64,000 bases of DNA from JBGTFE01 sp049799955 (GCA_049799955.1 JBARIW010000039.1:9148-73147), one strand, 5' to 3'. Shown: positions 9,260-19,300, counted from the first letter of the stretch. Numbers and translations: made by a program. Notes: a model not told the origin generated them from the sequence alone.

Positions 9260-9303
9260 CAAAAGGAAAGCGCAGATTTACAGTTTGCCTTTCCTTTTGT
9301 TTT
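9260..9303 (+). terminator. rho-independent terminator
   Basis: An 11-bp stem (CAAAAGGAAAG with its complement CTTTCCTTTTG) around a loop of about 18 bases ends in a short T run, downstream of the small gene at 9031. Confidence 0.7.
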
Positions 9304-9315
9304 ACGACAGTAAAA

Positions 9316-9461
9316 ATGAGCAAAAAAACTTCTAAAAAAACTCTGTAATAAAAGCGAACATTAAAGGCGATTTGCAGGAAAAAGATACAGGTGGAAGTGT
9401 AAGAAAAAAAGACACGAGCGAAAAAAATGCCAAATCTAAAGAATGGAAACGACCGGTGTAA
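9316..9461 (+). pseudogene. possible frameshifted small basic protein
   Basis: ATG 9316 opens a frame that stops after ten codons (MSKKTSKKTL). One extra A in the A7 run just before the stop would join it to a frame that continues to TAA 9459-9461, giving a 48-residue Lys-rich peptide ending KNAKSKEWKRPV. No strong ribosome site is seen. It may be a decayed gene, a sequencing error in a homopolymer, a case of slippage, or chance. Confidence 0.25.
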
Positions 9462-9510
9462 TTCGGATTAAGTTATTGAAAATGCCTTATGCCATTTTTC
9501 ACAAGCGGCT

Positions 9511-9538
9511 TTGCGTTTCGCTGAAAAAATATGATAAT
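9511..9538 (+). promoter_or_regulatory. candidate sigma-70 promoter for atpD
   Basis: TTGCGT and GATAAT are spaced by 16 bases about 60 bases before atpD. The fit is moderate. The ribosome site GAAGGAG lies 13 bases before the atpD ATG, somewhat far. Confidence 0.35.
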
Positions 9539-9596
9539 CTTTTTCTTTTGTTATCATACCTTTTAAGTTATCTATTGAAGGAGCAAGTTATAGAAA

Positions 9597-11114
9597 ATGG
9601 CTAATAATGGAAGCGGTCAGCAAATCGGACAAGTCGTACAGATTATCGGTCCGGTCGTTGACGTGGAATTTTCAAATAATTATTTACCGCCTATTTATCA
9701 GGCATTGCGTATTACAAGCGAAGGTTTTGACGTTGAAACGACGGTCGATGTCGTCGCGGAAGTTCAGCAGCATCTGGGCGAAGGTCGCGTTCGCGCGGTG
9801 TCGATGCTGCCGACGGACGGAATGGTTCGCGGAATGAAAGTTATCGATTTGGACGGACCAATCAGCGTTCCGGTCGGAACCGCTACGCTCGGACGCGTGA
9901 TGAACGTTATCGGCGACCCGGTTGACGAGCTCGGTCCGATTAATTCGGATACGAAATCTTCGATTCACAGACACGCGCCGAGCTTTGACGAGCAGGCGAC
10001 ATCGCTCGAAATGTTCGAAACGGGAATCAAGGTTATCGACCTCGTTCAGCCGTTTCTGCGCGGCGGAAAAATCGGACTTTTCGGCGGCGCGGGCGTCGGC
10101 AAAACGGTTCTGATTATGGAGCTTATCAACAACGTCGCCATCGGAAGCGAAGGTTTCTCGGTGTTTGCGGGCGTCGGCGAAAGAACGCGCGAAGGAAACG
10201 ACCTTCTGCGCGAAATGGTCGAATCGAAAGTTATCCGCTACGGCGACGAATTCAATCATAATATGGAAGAAACCGGCGCATTCGATTTGTCGAAAGTCGA
10301 TAAAGACCAGATTAAAGATTCGAAAGTATCGCTCGTTTACGGGCAGATGACCGAACCTCCGGGAGCGCGTCTGCGCGTCGCTTTGAGCGGTTTGACGGTT
10401 GCCGAATATTTCCGCGACCAGGGAAACGACGTGCTTTTCTTCGTCGATAATATTTTCCGCTTTACGCAGGCAGGCTCGGAAGTATCGGCGCTTCTCGGAC
10501 GTATGCCGTCGGCGGTAGGTTATCAGCCGACGCTGGCGACGGAAATGGGCGAAATGCAGGAACGCATCACTTCGACGAAAACCGGCGCTATCACATCGAT
10601 TCAAGCCGTTTACGTTCCGGCTGACGATTATACCGACCCTGCGCCGGCGACGACGTTCGCGCACCTTGACGCGGTTACGGCGCTTTCGCGTCAAATCGTC
10701 GAGCTCGGAATTTATCCGGCGGTCGACCCGCTTTCTTCGAACTCGCGTATTCTCGACCCGCAGATTGTCGGCGACGACCACTACAACACGGCGCAGTCCG
10801 TCAAACGTATTTTGCAGCGTTATAAAGATTTGCAGGATATTATCGCCATTCTCGGACTCGACGAGCTTTCGGAAGACGATAAACTGACCGTTGCAAGAGC
10901 GCGTAAAATTCAGCGTTTCTTCTCGCAGCCGTTCTTCGTCGGTGAACAGTTTACCGGCTTGAAAGGCAAATACGTGAAAATTGAGGACACCATCAAAGGT
11001 TTCCGCGAAATTCTCGAAGGAAAATGCGACGATATGCCCGAACAGTCGTTCTATATGGTCGGCACAATCGAAGAAGCCCGCGAAAAAGCGCAGAAAATGG
11101 CGGCAGGCGCTTAA
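9597..11114 (+). CDS. atpD: F1-ATPase beta subunit
   Basis: The 505-residue catalytic beta subunit of ATP synthase. An N-terminal beta-barrel (GQVVQIIGPVVDVEF) is followed by Walker A GGAGVGKT at 163-170, the GERTREGNDL segment, Walker B (NDVLFFVDNIFRF), and the DDYTDPAPATTFAHLD and EVSALLGRMPSAVGYQPTLA-type signatures. Length and motifs are normal. Only atpC accompanies it; the rest of the atp operon is not in this window, so the F1 genes are split. It works on the cytoplasmic face of the inner membrane. Confidence 0.98.
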   Translation: MANNGSGQQIGQVVQIIGPVVDVEFSNNYLPPIYQALRITSEGFDVETTVDVVAEVQQHLGEGRVRAVSMLPTDGMVRGMKVIDLDGPISVPVGTATLGRVMNVIGDPVDELGPINSDTKSSIHRHAPSFDEQATSLEMFETGIKVIDLVQPFLRGGKIGLFGGAGVGKTVLIMELINNVAIGSEGFSVFAGVGERTREGNDLLREMVESKVIRYGDEFNHNMEETGAFDLSKVDKDQIKDSKVSLVYGQMTEPPGARLRVALSGLTVAEYFRDQGNDVLFFVDNIFRFTQAGSEVSALLGRMPSAVGYQPTLATEMGEMQERITSTKTGAITSIQAVYVPADDYTDPAPATTFAHLDAVTALSRQIVELGIYPAVDPLSSNSRILDPQIVGDDHYNTAQSVKRILQRYKDLQDIIAILGLDELSEDDKLTVARARKIQRFFSQPFFVGEQFTGLKGKYVKIEDTIKGFREILEGKCDDMPEQSFYMVGTIEEAREKAQKMAAGA

Positions 11115-11115
11115 C

Positions 11116-11183
11116 ATTGAACATTTATCATTTATCATTTATCGGTTGATTTTTGGTAAATGGTAAATGGTAAATGATAAATG
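11116..11183. repeat. inverted repeat with TAAATGG/TAAATGA words between atpD and atpC
   Basis: The left arm repeats ATTTATC and the right arm TAAATGG/TAAATGA, both with 7-bp period, around a short loop. It fills the atpD-atpC spacer and supplies extra in-frame ATG codons just before the atpC start, which makes that start uncertain by a few codons. Confidence 0.75.
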
Positions 11184-11188
11184 AAATT

Positions 11189-11587
11189 ATGTTGAATTTA
11201 GAAATCGTAACACCTGAGAAAAAAGTCTTGAGCGCGCCGGTCGATTCGGTTACAGTGCCGACGGCGAGTGGCGAGATTGGGATTTTGACCAATCACGCTC
11301 CGCTTATTTCTTCTTTGAAATCGGGGATTTTGTCTTATACGAAAGGCAATACGACCGAAAAATTGGTAATTTCCGGCGGTTTTGTCGAAGTCAGCGCGAA
11401 CAACGTTTCCGTTTTGGCGGACATTGCCGAAGAATCTGAGGAAATCGATACGGAAGCGGCGCGTTTAGAGCGTGAAGCCGCCGAAAAAATCGTCAGAGAT
11501 TGGAAGGGAACTGAAGAGGAACTCGAAGCCGAACTGGAAAGACTCGAACGCGCGCAAGCCCGTTTGCAACTTGCTTCCGGCAAATAA
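11189..11587 (+). CDS. atpC: F1-ATPase epsilon subunit
   Basis: About 132 residues, beginning MLNLEIVTPEKKVLSAPVD and continuing with the family signature SGEIGILTNHAPLISSLKSG. The C-terminal helical hairpin (EEIDTEAARLEREAAEKI to the end) is present. The epsilon subunit couples F1 to the c-ring and can inhibit ATP hydrolysis. ATG 11189 is preferred; ATG 11174, five codons earlier, lies inside the repeat element. A perfect palindromic terminator follows. Confidence 0.93.
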   Translation: MLNLEIVTPEKKVLSAPVDSVTVPTASGEIGILTNHAPLISSLKSGILSYTKGNTTEKLVISGGFVEVSANNVSVLADIAEESEEIDTEAARLEREAAEKIVRDWKGTEEELEAELERLERAQARLQLASGK

Positions 11588-11611
11588 TCGGGAATTAAAT
11601 CTTAAACAAAA

Positions 11612-11648
11612 GGCGGTCGTGAATTTAAATTCACGACCGCCTCTTTAG
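11612..11648. terminator. bidirectional terminator
   Basis: A perfect 16-bp stem (AGGCGGTCGTGAATTT with its exact complement) lies between the convergent genes atpC and the 11668-12630 gene. A T-rich tail follows on the plus strand and an A-rich one on the other side, so it can serve both. Confidence 0.8.
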
Positions 11649-11667
11649 TTTGAATAAAGCTCAAACT

Positions 11668-12630
11668 TTATTTCTTTTCGTACCAGAAATCATGTAGGGT
11701 CAGATGCTGGATTAAATCTCCGTTTTCGTAAATTACGTCCATATCCATCTGCAAATCGTAACTGCCTCTGGGCAAGCTGAACTCGCTGTATGGAATAAAT
11801 ACCTGCGCATCTTCATAAACGGTTCTTTCATATCCCGGATTTATGTCAAAATATATGGCAACCTGTCCTTCCTTGCTTCGGTAAGTTTTATTATTGGTGT
11901 AAAGTTTGTCGCCGTTTTTCTTTTGGAAATAGACACCCAAGTATCCCGGAATGCCTTTCATATCGACGACCGTGAATTTCGTGTGGACACGCATTCCCTT
12001 TTGACCGCCTTGTGTTACATCGTAATCAATCCAGATTTTGCCGAATTCAGCAGAGGGTTTTCTGCTGTTTTTATTGCCCTGATTATATACAAAATCATGA
12101 AAAGTTAAATGACTGACTAATCCGCCTTCTTTGTAAATAACGTCAACGTCCATTCTCAAATTGTAGTCGCCGTCGCTTAAATCAAGCTCCGAGTAAGGCA
12201 TAAAAACCTGATAATCTTCATAGGCAGTAGTCTGATAACCGGGAGTGATTGCTTTATAAACTGCAACCGTTCCGTCGGCGCTGTCAAATTTATTGTTGTT
12301 GTCTTCAAGCGGAGTACCGTCTTTTTCCTGAAAATAAATCGCCATATAACCGTCCATGCCTTTCATATCAAAAACCTTGAATTTAATATGAATACGCATC
12401 CCCTTAACCCCGCCTTCCGTGATGTCGTAATCAAGCCAGATTCGTTCAAATGTGGCGCTGGGCTCGACAAACGTTTTAGATGTGGTCAGAGTATTACCTT
12501 TTTCATTTGCCGGATGTAAAAGATTATTTGCGGCTACAGCCGTTGTTAAAAGAACTAAGCCAAGCAAAACAGGGAAAAATTTACGATTTACTTTTTTCAC
12601 ATTTTGCCAAAAATTTACTGCTGATTTCAT
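11668..12630 (-). CDS. secreted two-repeat protein of unknown function (paralogue A)
   Basis: The start at 12630 is set by AAAGGAGCAACAATG; an in-frame ATG seven codons upstream would place the ribosome site inside the gene. The 320-residue product has an N-terminal signal segment (VLLGLVLLTTAVAA) followed by two homologous domains of about 130 residues. Each has the pattern PSA-F--IW-DYD-T-GG-KGMR-H-KF-V-DMKG, then a dG segment and PGY-T-YED--VF-PYSE--L--G-Y-L-MD-DVIY--G. Family not assigned; similar repeats occur in bacterial exported proteins. It is a tandem duplicate of the 12724-13710 gene, including the upstream untranslated sequence. Confidence 0.8.
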   Translation of the reverse strand: MKSAVNFWQNVKKVNRKFFPVLLGLVLLTTAVAANNLLHPANEKGNTLTTSKTFVEPSATFERIWLDYDITEGGVKGMRIHIKFKVFDMKGMDGYMAIYFQEKDGTPLEDNNNKFDSADGTVAVYKAITPGYQTTAYEDYQVFMPYSELDLSDGDYNLRMDVDVIYKEGGLVSHLTFHDFVYNQGNKNSRKPSAEFGKIWIDYDVTQGGQKGMRVHTKFTVVDMKGIPGYLGVYFQKKNGDKLYTNNKTYRSKEGQVAIYFDINPGYERTVYEDAQVFIPYSEFSLPRGSYDLQMDMDVIYENGDLIQHLTLHDFWYEKK

Positions 12631-12723
12631 TGTTGCTCCTTTTATATTCACAAATAGTTTCCGATTTGAAGCGTTAGTGAAAGCTGCTTCAAATCATCTC
12701 ATTCAAAACAAATCTTATTTGCC

Positions 12724-13710
12724 TTATTTTCTATCAAACCAAAAATCTTCCATCGCCATATGCTGGAGAAGGTCGCCGTTTTTATAAACTACGTCTATGT
12801 CCATTCTCAAGCTGTGGTTGCCGCGCGGCAGCACCAGATTTAATTGAGAGTAAGGCAAAAACACCGTCGCGTCTTCATAAACAGTTCGCGGATAACCGGG
12901 CGCGATGTCATAATAAACGACTAATTCGCCAACTCTTTTTGCATCTGTACTTCTATAAAGCCGGTTGCTCGTAATAAGTGTATCGCCGTCTTCTTTCTGG
13001 AAGAAAACAGCCAGTCTGCCGTTAACGCCTTTCATATCGACAACCGTAAATTTGACATGAACGAGCATTCCGCGCTGACCGGACTGCATAACGCCATAAT
13101 CGACCCAAACTTTATCGAACTCCGCGCTCGGCGTAGAATTCGATTTCGTATCGCCCTGATTATAGACGAAATCATAATTGGTCAAAAGACTGATACTGCC
13201 GCCTTGTTTGTAAATAACGTTGGCGCGGATTTTCAATTTATAATCGCCGTCCTCCAAATCCAATTCCGAATACGGCATAAAAATATCGAGGTCTTCATAA
13301 ACCGTCGTCGGATTATAAGCCGGCGTAATTGCCTCGTAAGCGGCAACCGTGCCTTCGGAACTGTCGAATTCGTTATTATTATCCTTCAAAGACGTGCCGT
13401 CCCGGTATTGAAAATAAAGGGCTAGATAACCTTCGATACCCTTCATATTATAAACTTCGAAATGCGTGTGGATACGCATTCCTTTGACGCCGCCCTGCGT
13501 TACGTCATAATCAATCCACATTCTTTTGAAAGAAGCGGACGGGACGAGAGTGGTCGGCAGAACAGAAGAGCTTTCGCCCCGGGCTTTTTTCGTCGGAAGA
13601 GTAGTATTTGCGGCTACAGCCGTTGTTAAAAGAACCAAACCAAGCAAAACGGGAAGAAAATTGCGACCTGCCATTTTCACATTTTGCCAAAAATAAACTG
13701 CTTGTTTCAT
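12724..13710 (-). CDS. secreted two-repeat protein of unknown function (paralogue B)
   Basis: This 328-residue exported protein has the same layout as its neighbour: signal segment, then two repeats (IDYDVTQGGVKGMRIHTHF in the first, VDYGVMQSGQRGMLVHVKF in the second). The stretch from the ribosome site through the signal peptide is nearly identical to paralogue A at DNA level, while the mature parts differ more, as expected for a duplication followed by divergence. Paralogue A follows it with about 93 bases between; a short TTTGAAGC hairpin lies in that gap. A possible -10 (TATAAT, complement of 13843-13848) lies upstream. Confidence 0.8.
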   Translation of the reverse strand: MKQAVYFWQNVKMAGRNFLPVLLGLVLLTTAVAANTTLPTKKARGESSSVLPTTLVPSASFKRMWIDYDVTQGGVKGMRIHTHFEVYNMKGIEGYLALYFQYRDGTSLKDNNNEFDSSEGTVAAYEAITPAYNPTTVYEDLDIFMPYSELDLEDGDYKLKIRANVIYKQGGSISLLTNYDFVYNQGDTKSNSTPSAEFDKVWVDYGVMQSGQRGMLVHVKFTVVDMKGVNGRLAVFFQKEDGDTLITSNRLYRSTDAKRVGELVVYYDIAPGYPRTVYEDATVFLPYSQLNLVLPRGNHSLRMDIDVVYKNGDLLQHMAMEDFWFDRK

Positions 13711-13987
13711 TGTTGCTCCTTTTATATTCACAAATAATTAATAATTTGAAGCGCTATTAGGATTTATCACGGAAATGCCGTCGATAAATTAACACTAATA
13801 ACGCTATTCATAATGACGAATTTTATAAAACGCTTTGCTGAAATTATAGGATGATTTTTTTAATTAGTTTGACGAAAAACTACTTTGATAACACAAGTTA
13901 CCCCAATTTAGCATTTTTGACAAATTCTGTGAATAAAAAACCGGCAATTTTCAAAAAATTTTGAATGGAAAAGGCTTTGGAAACAAA

Positions 13988-14026
13988 AAAGACAAACGAT
14001 GGATTTGACCTGTCGTTTGTCTTTAT
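13988..14026 (-). terminator. terminator of the CBS-domain gene
   Basis: A 12-bp stem, AAAGACAAACGA with TCGTTTGTCTTT, around a 13-base loop lies just after the CBS gene stop. The rest of 13711-13987 holds only the upstream region of paralogue B; I see no gene in it. Confidence 0.75.
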
Positions 14027-14049
14027 AAATAGAATTAGATTTATATAAC

Positions 14050-14484
14050 CTATTGACTTGCCGAAGCTTTTGAGACTTCTTCGACAAGGTCTTCCGCGTC
14101 GGATTCGTTGGCTCTGACGGCAATATCAGCTTGCGCGACCATCCCGACGCAGTTGCCGTTCTCGTCAACTACGGGAATGCGCCTGACCTGATGTTTTTCC
14201 ATCAAATCGACACAATCCTCGACCGACATATCGGGCGTAGCGGTAACGACGTTTTTAGTCATAACCGATTTAGCGGTCATATTAAGCGGATTATCGCCTT
14301 TCGCCACAGTTCTAATAGTAATATCACGGTCTGTTACGACGCCAATCGGACGCTTGTGATTATTGCTTTCAACAACGGGAACCGCGCCGCAATCATTGTC
14401 CAGCATCATTTTAGCCACGTCCTGCAAATTTGTATCCGACGTACAGCAAACCGGATTTTCCGTCATAATATCTTTTACCAGCAT
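14050..14484 (-). CDS. CBS-domain pair protein
   Basis: This 144-residue protein is a stand-alone Bateman module. The two CBS motifs are clear: VKDIMTENPVCC...GAVPVVE...PIGVVTDRDI (about 3-58) and AKSVMTKNVVTATPDMSVEDC...VRRIPVVDENGNCVGMVAQADIA (about 70-127). It has no membrane or enzymatic partner domain. Such proteins bind adenosine nucleotides and modulate partner proteins; the partner is unknown here. The gene has its own terminator and no close operon neighbours. Confidence 0.92.
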   Translation of the reverse strand: MLVKDIMTENPVCCTSDTNLQDVAKMMLDNDCGAVPVVESNNHKRPIGVVTDRDITIRTVAKGDNPLNMTAKSVMTKNVVTATPDMSVEDCVDLMEKHQVRRIPVVDENGNCVGMVAQADIAVRANESDAEDLVEEVSKASASQ

Positions 14485-14592
14485 TTATTTTTTACTCCTG
14501 CATTTCATAAATTTTTTGCCTGTTTGTATGTTTTTCACACATATTTTTATCAGACAGGTTTCATTTTCGATTACGGCAAAATTCATACCACT

Positions 14593-14640
14593 AAAAAGTG
14601 AATGGTTAAGAAGAATTTTCTTCTTAACCATTCACTTTTT
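14593..14640. terminator. long perfect inverted repeat (terminator-like)
   Basis: AAAAAGTGAATGGTTAAGAA and its complement form a 23-bp stem with a two-base spacer, ending in T5 on the plus strand and the equivalent on the minus strand. It lies just beyond the end of the 14662-15615 minus-strand gene and upstream of the CBS gene. Confidence 0.6.
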
Positions 14641-14661
14641 ACTATTCGGTTTTTAAGGAAT

Positions 14662-15615
14662 TTACGGTTCAGCCGTAAAATCTGCGTCGCCTATATTATC
14701 TTCGAGCGAAACGACACGGGTTGAAGGATTAAAGGTGTATCTTTTGTTTCGAACACTAAGCGTATATGTCTGTCCGGTGCCTAAACTGTCGAAGGAATAA
14801 TAACCGAAGCCGTTTGTTAAAGAAGTCCGCGCTGTGCCGGAACCATCGACTAGTGTAACGGTTACTTTCGATATTCCGAGACCGTCGGATGAAAGGACTC
14901 TGCCGCCGATTGATGCATTCGCGGCTGTCGGAAATATTGCCTGTTGCGGAGACGGCGCGCCGGTGGCAAAGTCAGAGTCGTTATTATCAGTATCGAGTCC
15001 CGCACCATTTCTTGCAATCGAAGTCGTCGTGCTCGGCGCGGGCGCGCTGTTTCCGGCTGCTGCCAGCAAAATGCTGCTGCCCGAAGCCGTTCCGCTCGGG
15101 TCTTCCGCACAGTTAGCCGTCGCGCCGTAGCTGGCAAAATCGACGATTGAAGCATTTCCAGTCGGACAAGCTCCGGTTAAAGCCGTATTGGTATTGACCA
15201 GAGCGACTTTAGCGGCGGTTGCAGACATGGCAATCGTTCCGGTTACATTCGGAGCCGGAAGCGGATTTACGCCGTTTGCGCCGAAAGACTCGGCAATCAG
15301 AAACGTGTCGCCCGGACGCAGAACCGTCCCCGCCGGAATCGTCGTTACCTGCCATGCTGTTCCGGTCGCCGCAGCGTATTGAACCGACCAGCCGCCGATA
15401 TTAACCAGACCCGCGCTGATATTTTTAAGCTCGATAAAGTCATTCTGATAAGTTGAACATCCGGCAGTTCCGCAGCCCGCGCCGCCGTAAACTTCGTTAA
15501 TAACTACGGTTGAGGAAACCAAAGCTGTAGCGCCTTTGTCCTTTGCCTGAATCGCAAGGACGCCTGTGAGTGAGAATAAGGCAATCGCAAAAATAGAAAG
15601 TAAAAGAAATTTCAT
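14662..15615 (-). CDS. secreted lamin-tail-domain protein with C-terminal carboxypeptidase-regulatory-like module
   Basis: The 317-residue product starts with a signal peptide (FLLLSIFAIALFSLTGVLAIQA). Residues about 35-215 resemble a lamin-tail domain (VVINEVYGGAGC, FIELKNISAGLVNIGGWSVQY, IPAGTVLRPGDTFLIAE, VDFASYG). The last 85 residues or so form a beta-sandwich module (IGGRVLSSDG, GFGYYSFDSLGTGQTYTLSV, DFTAEP) also present at the ends of the two giant proteins downstream. It probably acts at the cell surface or outside. Start ATG 15615 has GGGAG eight bases upstream. Confidence 0.82.
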   Translation of the reverse strand: MKFLLLSIFAIALFSLTGVLAIQAKDKGATALVSSTVVINEVYGGAGCGTAGCSTYQNDFIELKNISAGLVNIGGWSVQYAAATGTAWQVTTIPAGTVLRPGDTFLIAESFGANGVNPLPAPNVTGTIAMSATAAKVALVNTNTALTGACPTGNASIVDFASYGATANCAEDPSGTASGSSILLAAAGNSAPAPSTTTSIARNGAGLDTDNNDSDFATGAPSPQQAIFPTAANASIGGRVLSSDGLGISKVTVTLVDGSGTARTSLTNGFGYYSFDSLGTGQTYTLSVRNKRYTFNPSTRVVSLEDNIGDADFTAEP

Positions 15616-15645
15616 GAATTTTTCTCCCTTGAATAAACTTAATCT

Positions 15646-15797
15646 AACCCAAGTTGCCAGTTATAAATATTTAAGAAATTTTGCCCGCGAAATACGCGAA
15701 AAGGCGCGAAATTTTTACTGATTTCTTTCTTTTTTGGCGTTTTTTCGCGTATTTCGCGGGCAAATAAAATAATCTTTCATAACTGGCAACTTGGGTT
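15646..15797. mobile_element. MITE-like element with terminal inverted repeats and 5-bp target duplication
   Basis: A 152-bp element bounded by 19-bp perfect inverted repeats (AACCCAAGTTGCCAGTTAT and its complement) and flanked on both sides by the direct repeat AATCT (15641-15645 and 15798-15802). A second inner palindrome (TTGCCCGCGAAATACGCGAA with its complement) fills much of the interior. No coding capacity. It looks like a non-autonomous transposable element; no transposase is present in this window. Confidence 0.6.
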
Positions 15798-15802
15798 AAT
15801 CT

Positions 15803-16324
15803 AATAAAATATTTAAATAATACTTAGCCCTAAGCATTAATTATTCAATCAATAATCAGTATGCCAGAGAAGAGCGCAAAAAGTGAATCGTAAAATATGA
15901 AAAATTCCGTATTTATAAACAAAATTACATATCACCGAACAAAATTTTCCGTATCGGACGTTAGCTGCCGATTCAGACAGCGCTATAATATCTTTTTTAT
16001 TAGCCGGGAGCGGAAAAAACGCATGTGTTGCATGCTTTTTCCATCAAAACTATCTTGATAAAATGTTCTAATAATTGTATAGTCAAGCAGAAGCAATTTT
16101 TATAAGAAATACAGTTTATCGAATGTTTTCCCAATGAGCCTTTCGAGTTGGAAAACAACGTTTTAGCGATTATTGTTTGGTTTTTGCTGCCATTTCGTTC
16201 TCGCTTTTATCGAATAGACAATTTTCTTTTGCATTAATTTTCCGAATCGAGAGAATTTATCCCGATTGGATTTTCCGCCATTTTACATTTAAGTGCTAAT
16301 TTTTAATTTCAAGAGGAGTGAAAC
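15803..16324 (+). promoter_or_regulatory. long upstream region of the giant beta-helix gene
   Basis: This 520-bp stretch has no convincing gene. A possible promoter is TTAGCT with TATAAT 17 bases on (about 15970-15998). A hairpin with arms GGAAAAA-GCATG and CATGCTTTTTCC lies near 16012-16043. An AGCCGGG ... TTGATAAAATGT pair of words is also found before the second giant gene at 21442. The gene's ribosome site AGAGGAG sits just before ATG 16325. Confidence 0.35.
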
Positions 16325-19300
16325 ATGAGGAATATTAAAGGTTTAGTGAAGCTGGTTTTTCTTATTCTGGCTTTTGGTATAAGCGCACTGGCGCAAAACG
16401 TTACAGTTAATCCGGGCGGAGGCTCGTATCCGACGCTAAAGGATGCATTTGACGCGATTAACGCCGGAACACACACAGGCGGTGTCACGGTTGATATTGT
16501 CAACAGCACAACGGAAACCGCTCCGGCGGTCTTAAACAGCAGCGGCGCGGGTTCAGCCAGTTACACATCGGTTACGATTCGCCCGACAAATGATGCCGTA
16601 ACTGTCGCCGGCGCGACTGCCACCGGTCGCGGCTTGATTGAGTTAAACGGCGCGGACAATGTAACTATCGACGGCGATAATGCCGGAACGGGCGGAACAA
16701 ACCGCAACCTGACGCTTCAGAACACGGCAGCAAATACTATAGCTTTTAATTCAGTTATTCGTATCGCGCTGGCGACGACCATCGTTACGAGCGCCGATAA
16801 CGTCAATATCAGAAACCTGAATATTCTCGGTAATGCGACCGGTAGAAATACAGCCGCAACTGCTTCGACAGCCGGCTCCGAGAACGCCTCTTACGGTGTT
16901 CTGGCGACAGGCGGCGCATCTACCGTCAGCGCGACAACCGCGCCGACGGCGATTTCATCGTTGACCACAACTATCGGTGCGGGCGCGACGGCGACAAATC
17001 TGACGATTCAAAACAACAACATCCAGACCGTTGCCAGAGGCGTTGCCGTTCAAGGCGCGGCGGCAACGGTTTTTCCGGGTTTATTGATTGAAAATAATTT
17101 AATCGGAAATGCGGCGGCGGGTGCGGTCGACCAAGTCTATTCGATGGGCGTAACCGCGCAGGGAACAAACAATGCCATCGTTCGCGGCAATACGGTTTAC
17201 GTCGAAAGCTTTATCGGAACGGCTGTTCGCGGTCTTGAATTCGGTTCAATCAGCGCGACCGGAACGACGGCGCTTTTTGAGAATAATAAAGTTCTTCGCG
17301 TCAGAAACAATAGCGTATCGACTTTCGGCGCATACGGAATTAATCTCGGCGGCGGAAACACGCACACCGTTCAAAACAATTTTGTCGCCGATGTCAGAAA
17401 CGACCAGACGACCGGAACCGGCGCTTTCAGCACCACGTTCGGCGCATTTGGTATTCGCGTCGGAGTGGGAACAGGGCACAAGATTTATCACAACTCGGTG
17501 CATCTTTTCGGCGCGCTCCCGGGCGTTACCAACACTGATTTGACCGCAGCGATTACGATTATCGCAACGACATTAACCGGCGTCGATGTCAGAAACAACA
17601 TTTTTTCAAATCAATTAACCGGCGGAAACCCGACCGGAACGCGAAACGTTGCCATTCAACTGCCGACAGCCGGCACATCGGCAATGGCACTGACCTTGAA
17701 TAATAACGGATACTATGTATCGAGCGACGCGCAGGCGCGTTTGGCTCAGGTTGGCGCGACATTTGGCACGGGTGAATTTACGGTAGCCAACTTTAATGCG
17801 TCAGCAACTACTCCGGCGAGTAATTTCAGGTCGTATTCGAGCACATTGTCGGCGGCTGGAACAAACGATAATGCATCGTTTGCCGTAACCGGAGTTCCGC
17901 CGTTCGTTTCCAATACGGATTTGCATATTCCGAACGGAACGACGACACCGCTCGAATCAGGCGGCGCGGCAGTTGCCGTAGCGCAGGATATTGACGCACA
18001 GACGCGCAACGCGACGACGCCGGACATCGGCGCTGATGAATTTACGGGTATTGCGCAGGACGTTCTCGCTCCGGCGATTACTTACACAACTTTGCCCAAC
18101 ACGCTCAGCACGGCAAATCGCACGATTAGTGCAACCATTTCGGACAATGTAGGCGTGGCTTCAGGCGGTTTATCGCCGCGCATATATTATAGAAAGAACG
18201 GCGGCGCATATTTTTCAAACCAATGCACGCTGACCGGCGGAACTCCGCAAAACGGAACATACAACTGCACGATTAATTACACTCTCGTCGGCGGAGTCGC
18301 GGGCGGCGATGTGATTGATTATTTCGTTATCGCGCAGGATACGGCTACTCCGACCGCGAACATCTCTTCGAATCCAGCGCCTGTGGCAGCAACGGACGTT
18401 AATACCGTTGCAACGCCTCCGGCAGCGCCGAACACATATACGATTGCGGCGGCGGCTTTCCCGGCTTCGATTAATGTCGGAACGGGCGAAACCTATACGT
18501 CTCTGACCAATGCGGGCGGCGTCTTTGCGGCGTTGAACGCGGGCGTTTTGACAGGAAATGTGGTCGTCAATATTACTACGAATCTGACCGGTGAAACCGG
18601 GGCGGTTGCCTTGAATCAGCTTCCTGAGGAAGGCGCTAATCCGGGAACTTACACCGTTACGTTCAAACCGAGCGGCGCGGCGCGCACGATTACCGGCGCA
18701 AACGCGAATGGCATCATTAAAATCAACGGCGCAGACCGTGTAACCTTTGACGGAAGCCTGAGCGGCGGCACTGACCGCAGCTTATCCGTGTCGGCGACAG
18801 CCGCTACCGGAACGGTCTTCTGGGTTACAAGCGCGAGCGCAACCAACGGCGCGCTCAACGTGACCATCAAGAACTGCATCATTGCCGGCAACACAAATAC
18901 CGGAACAATCGGCGGAATCCTGACGGGCAGCGGAACTGTTTTAGGCAACGACGCGGAATCGCCGAACAATAACACCAGTATCCTGAACAATCAGATATTA
19001 AGGGTGCAGAACGGTATGTATCTGAGAGGCGCGGGGGCGTTAGACCAGAACCTGCTGGTTGCCGACAATACTATAGGTTCGGCAACTGCGGCTGATAAGA
19101 TGAGCTTCAGAGGTATGCTGGTCGGCAATCACCAGAACTTTACCGTCAGGAACAACACCATCACGGGCGTCGTTACTGCGGGCACTTCAACGACGGTGGG
19201 TATTTTCCTCGGAATCGCGCTTAATACGGGTTTAGTTGAGCGCAATAGTATAGCCGACGTTAAAAATACCAATACTTCCGGTTTCGGATGCACCGGTGTA

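Noticed and set aside
9684..11138. 484-codon open frame antisense to atpD
   Set aside because: It is entirely opposite a certain gene and its predicted product has no domain; strong codon bias in atpD keeps the antisense frame open.
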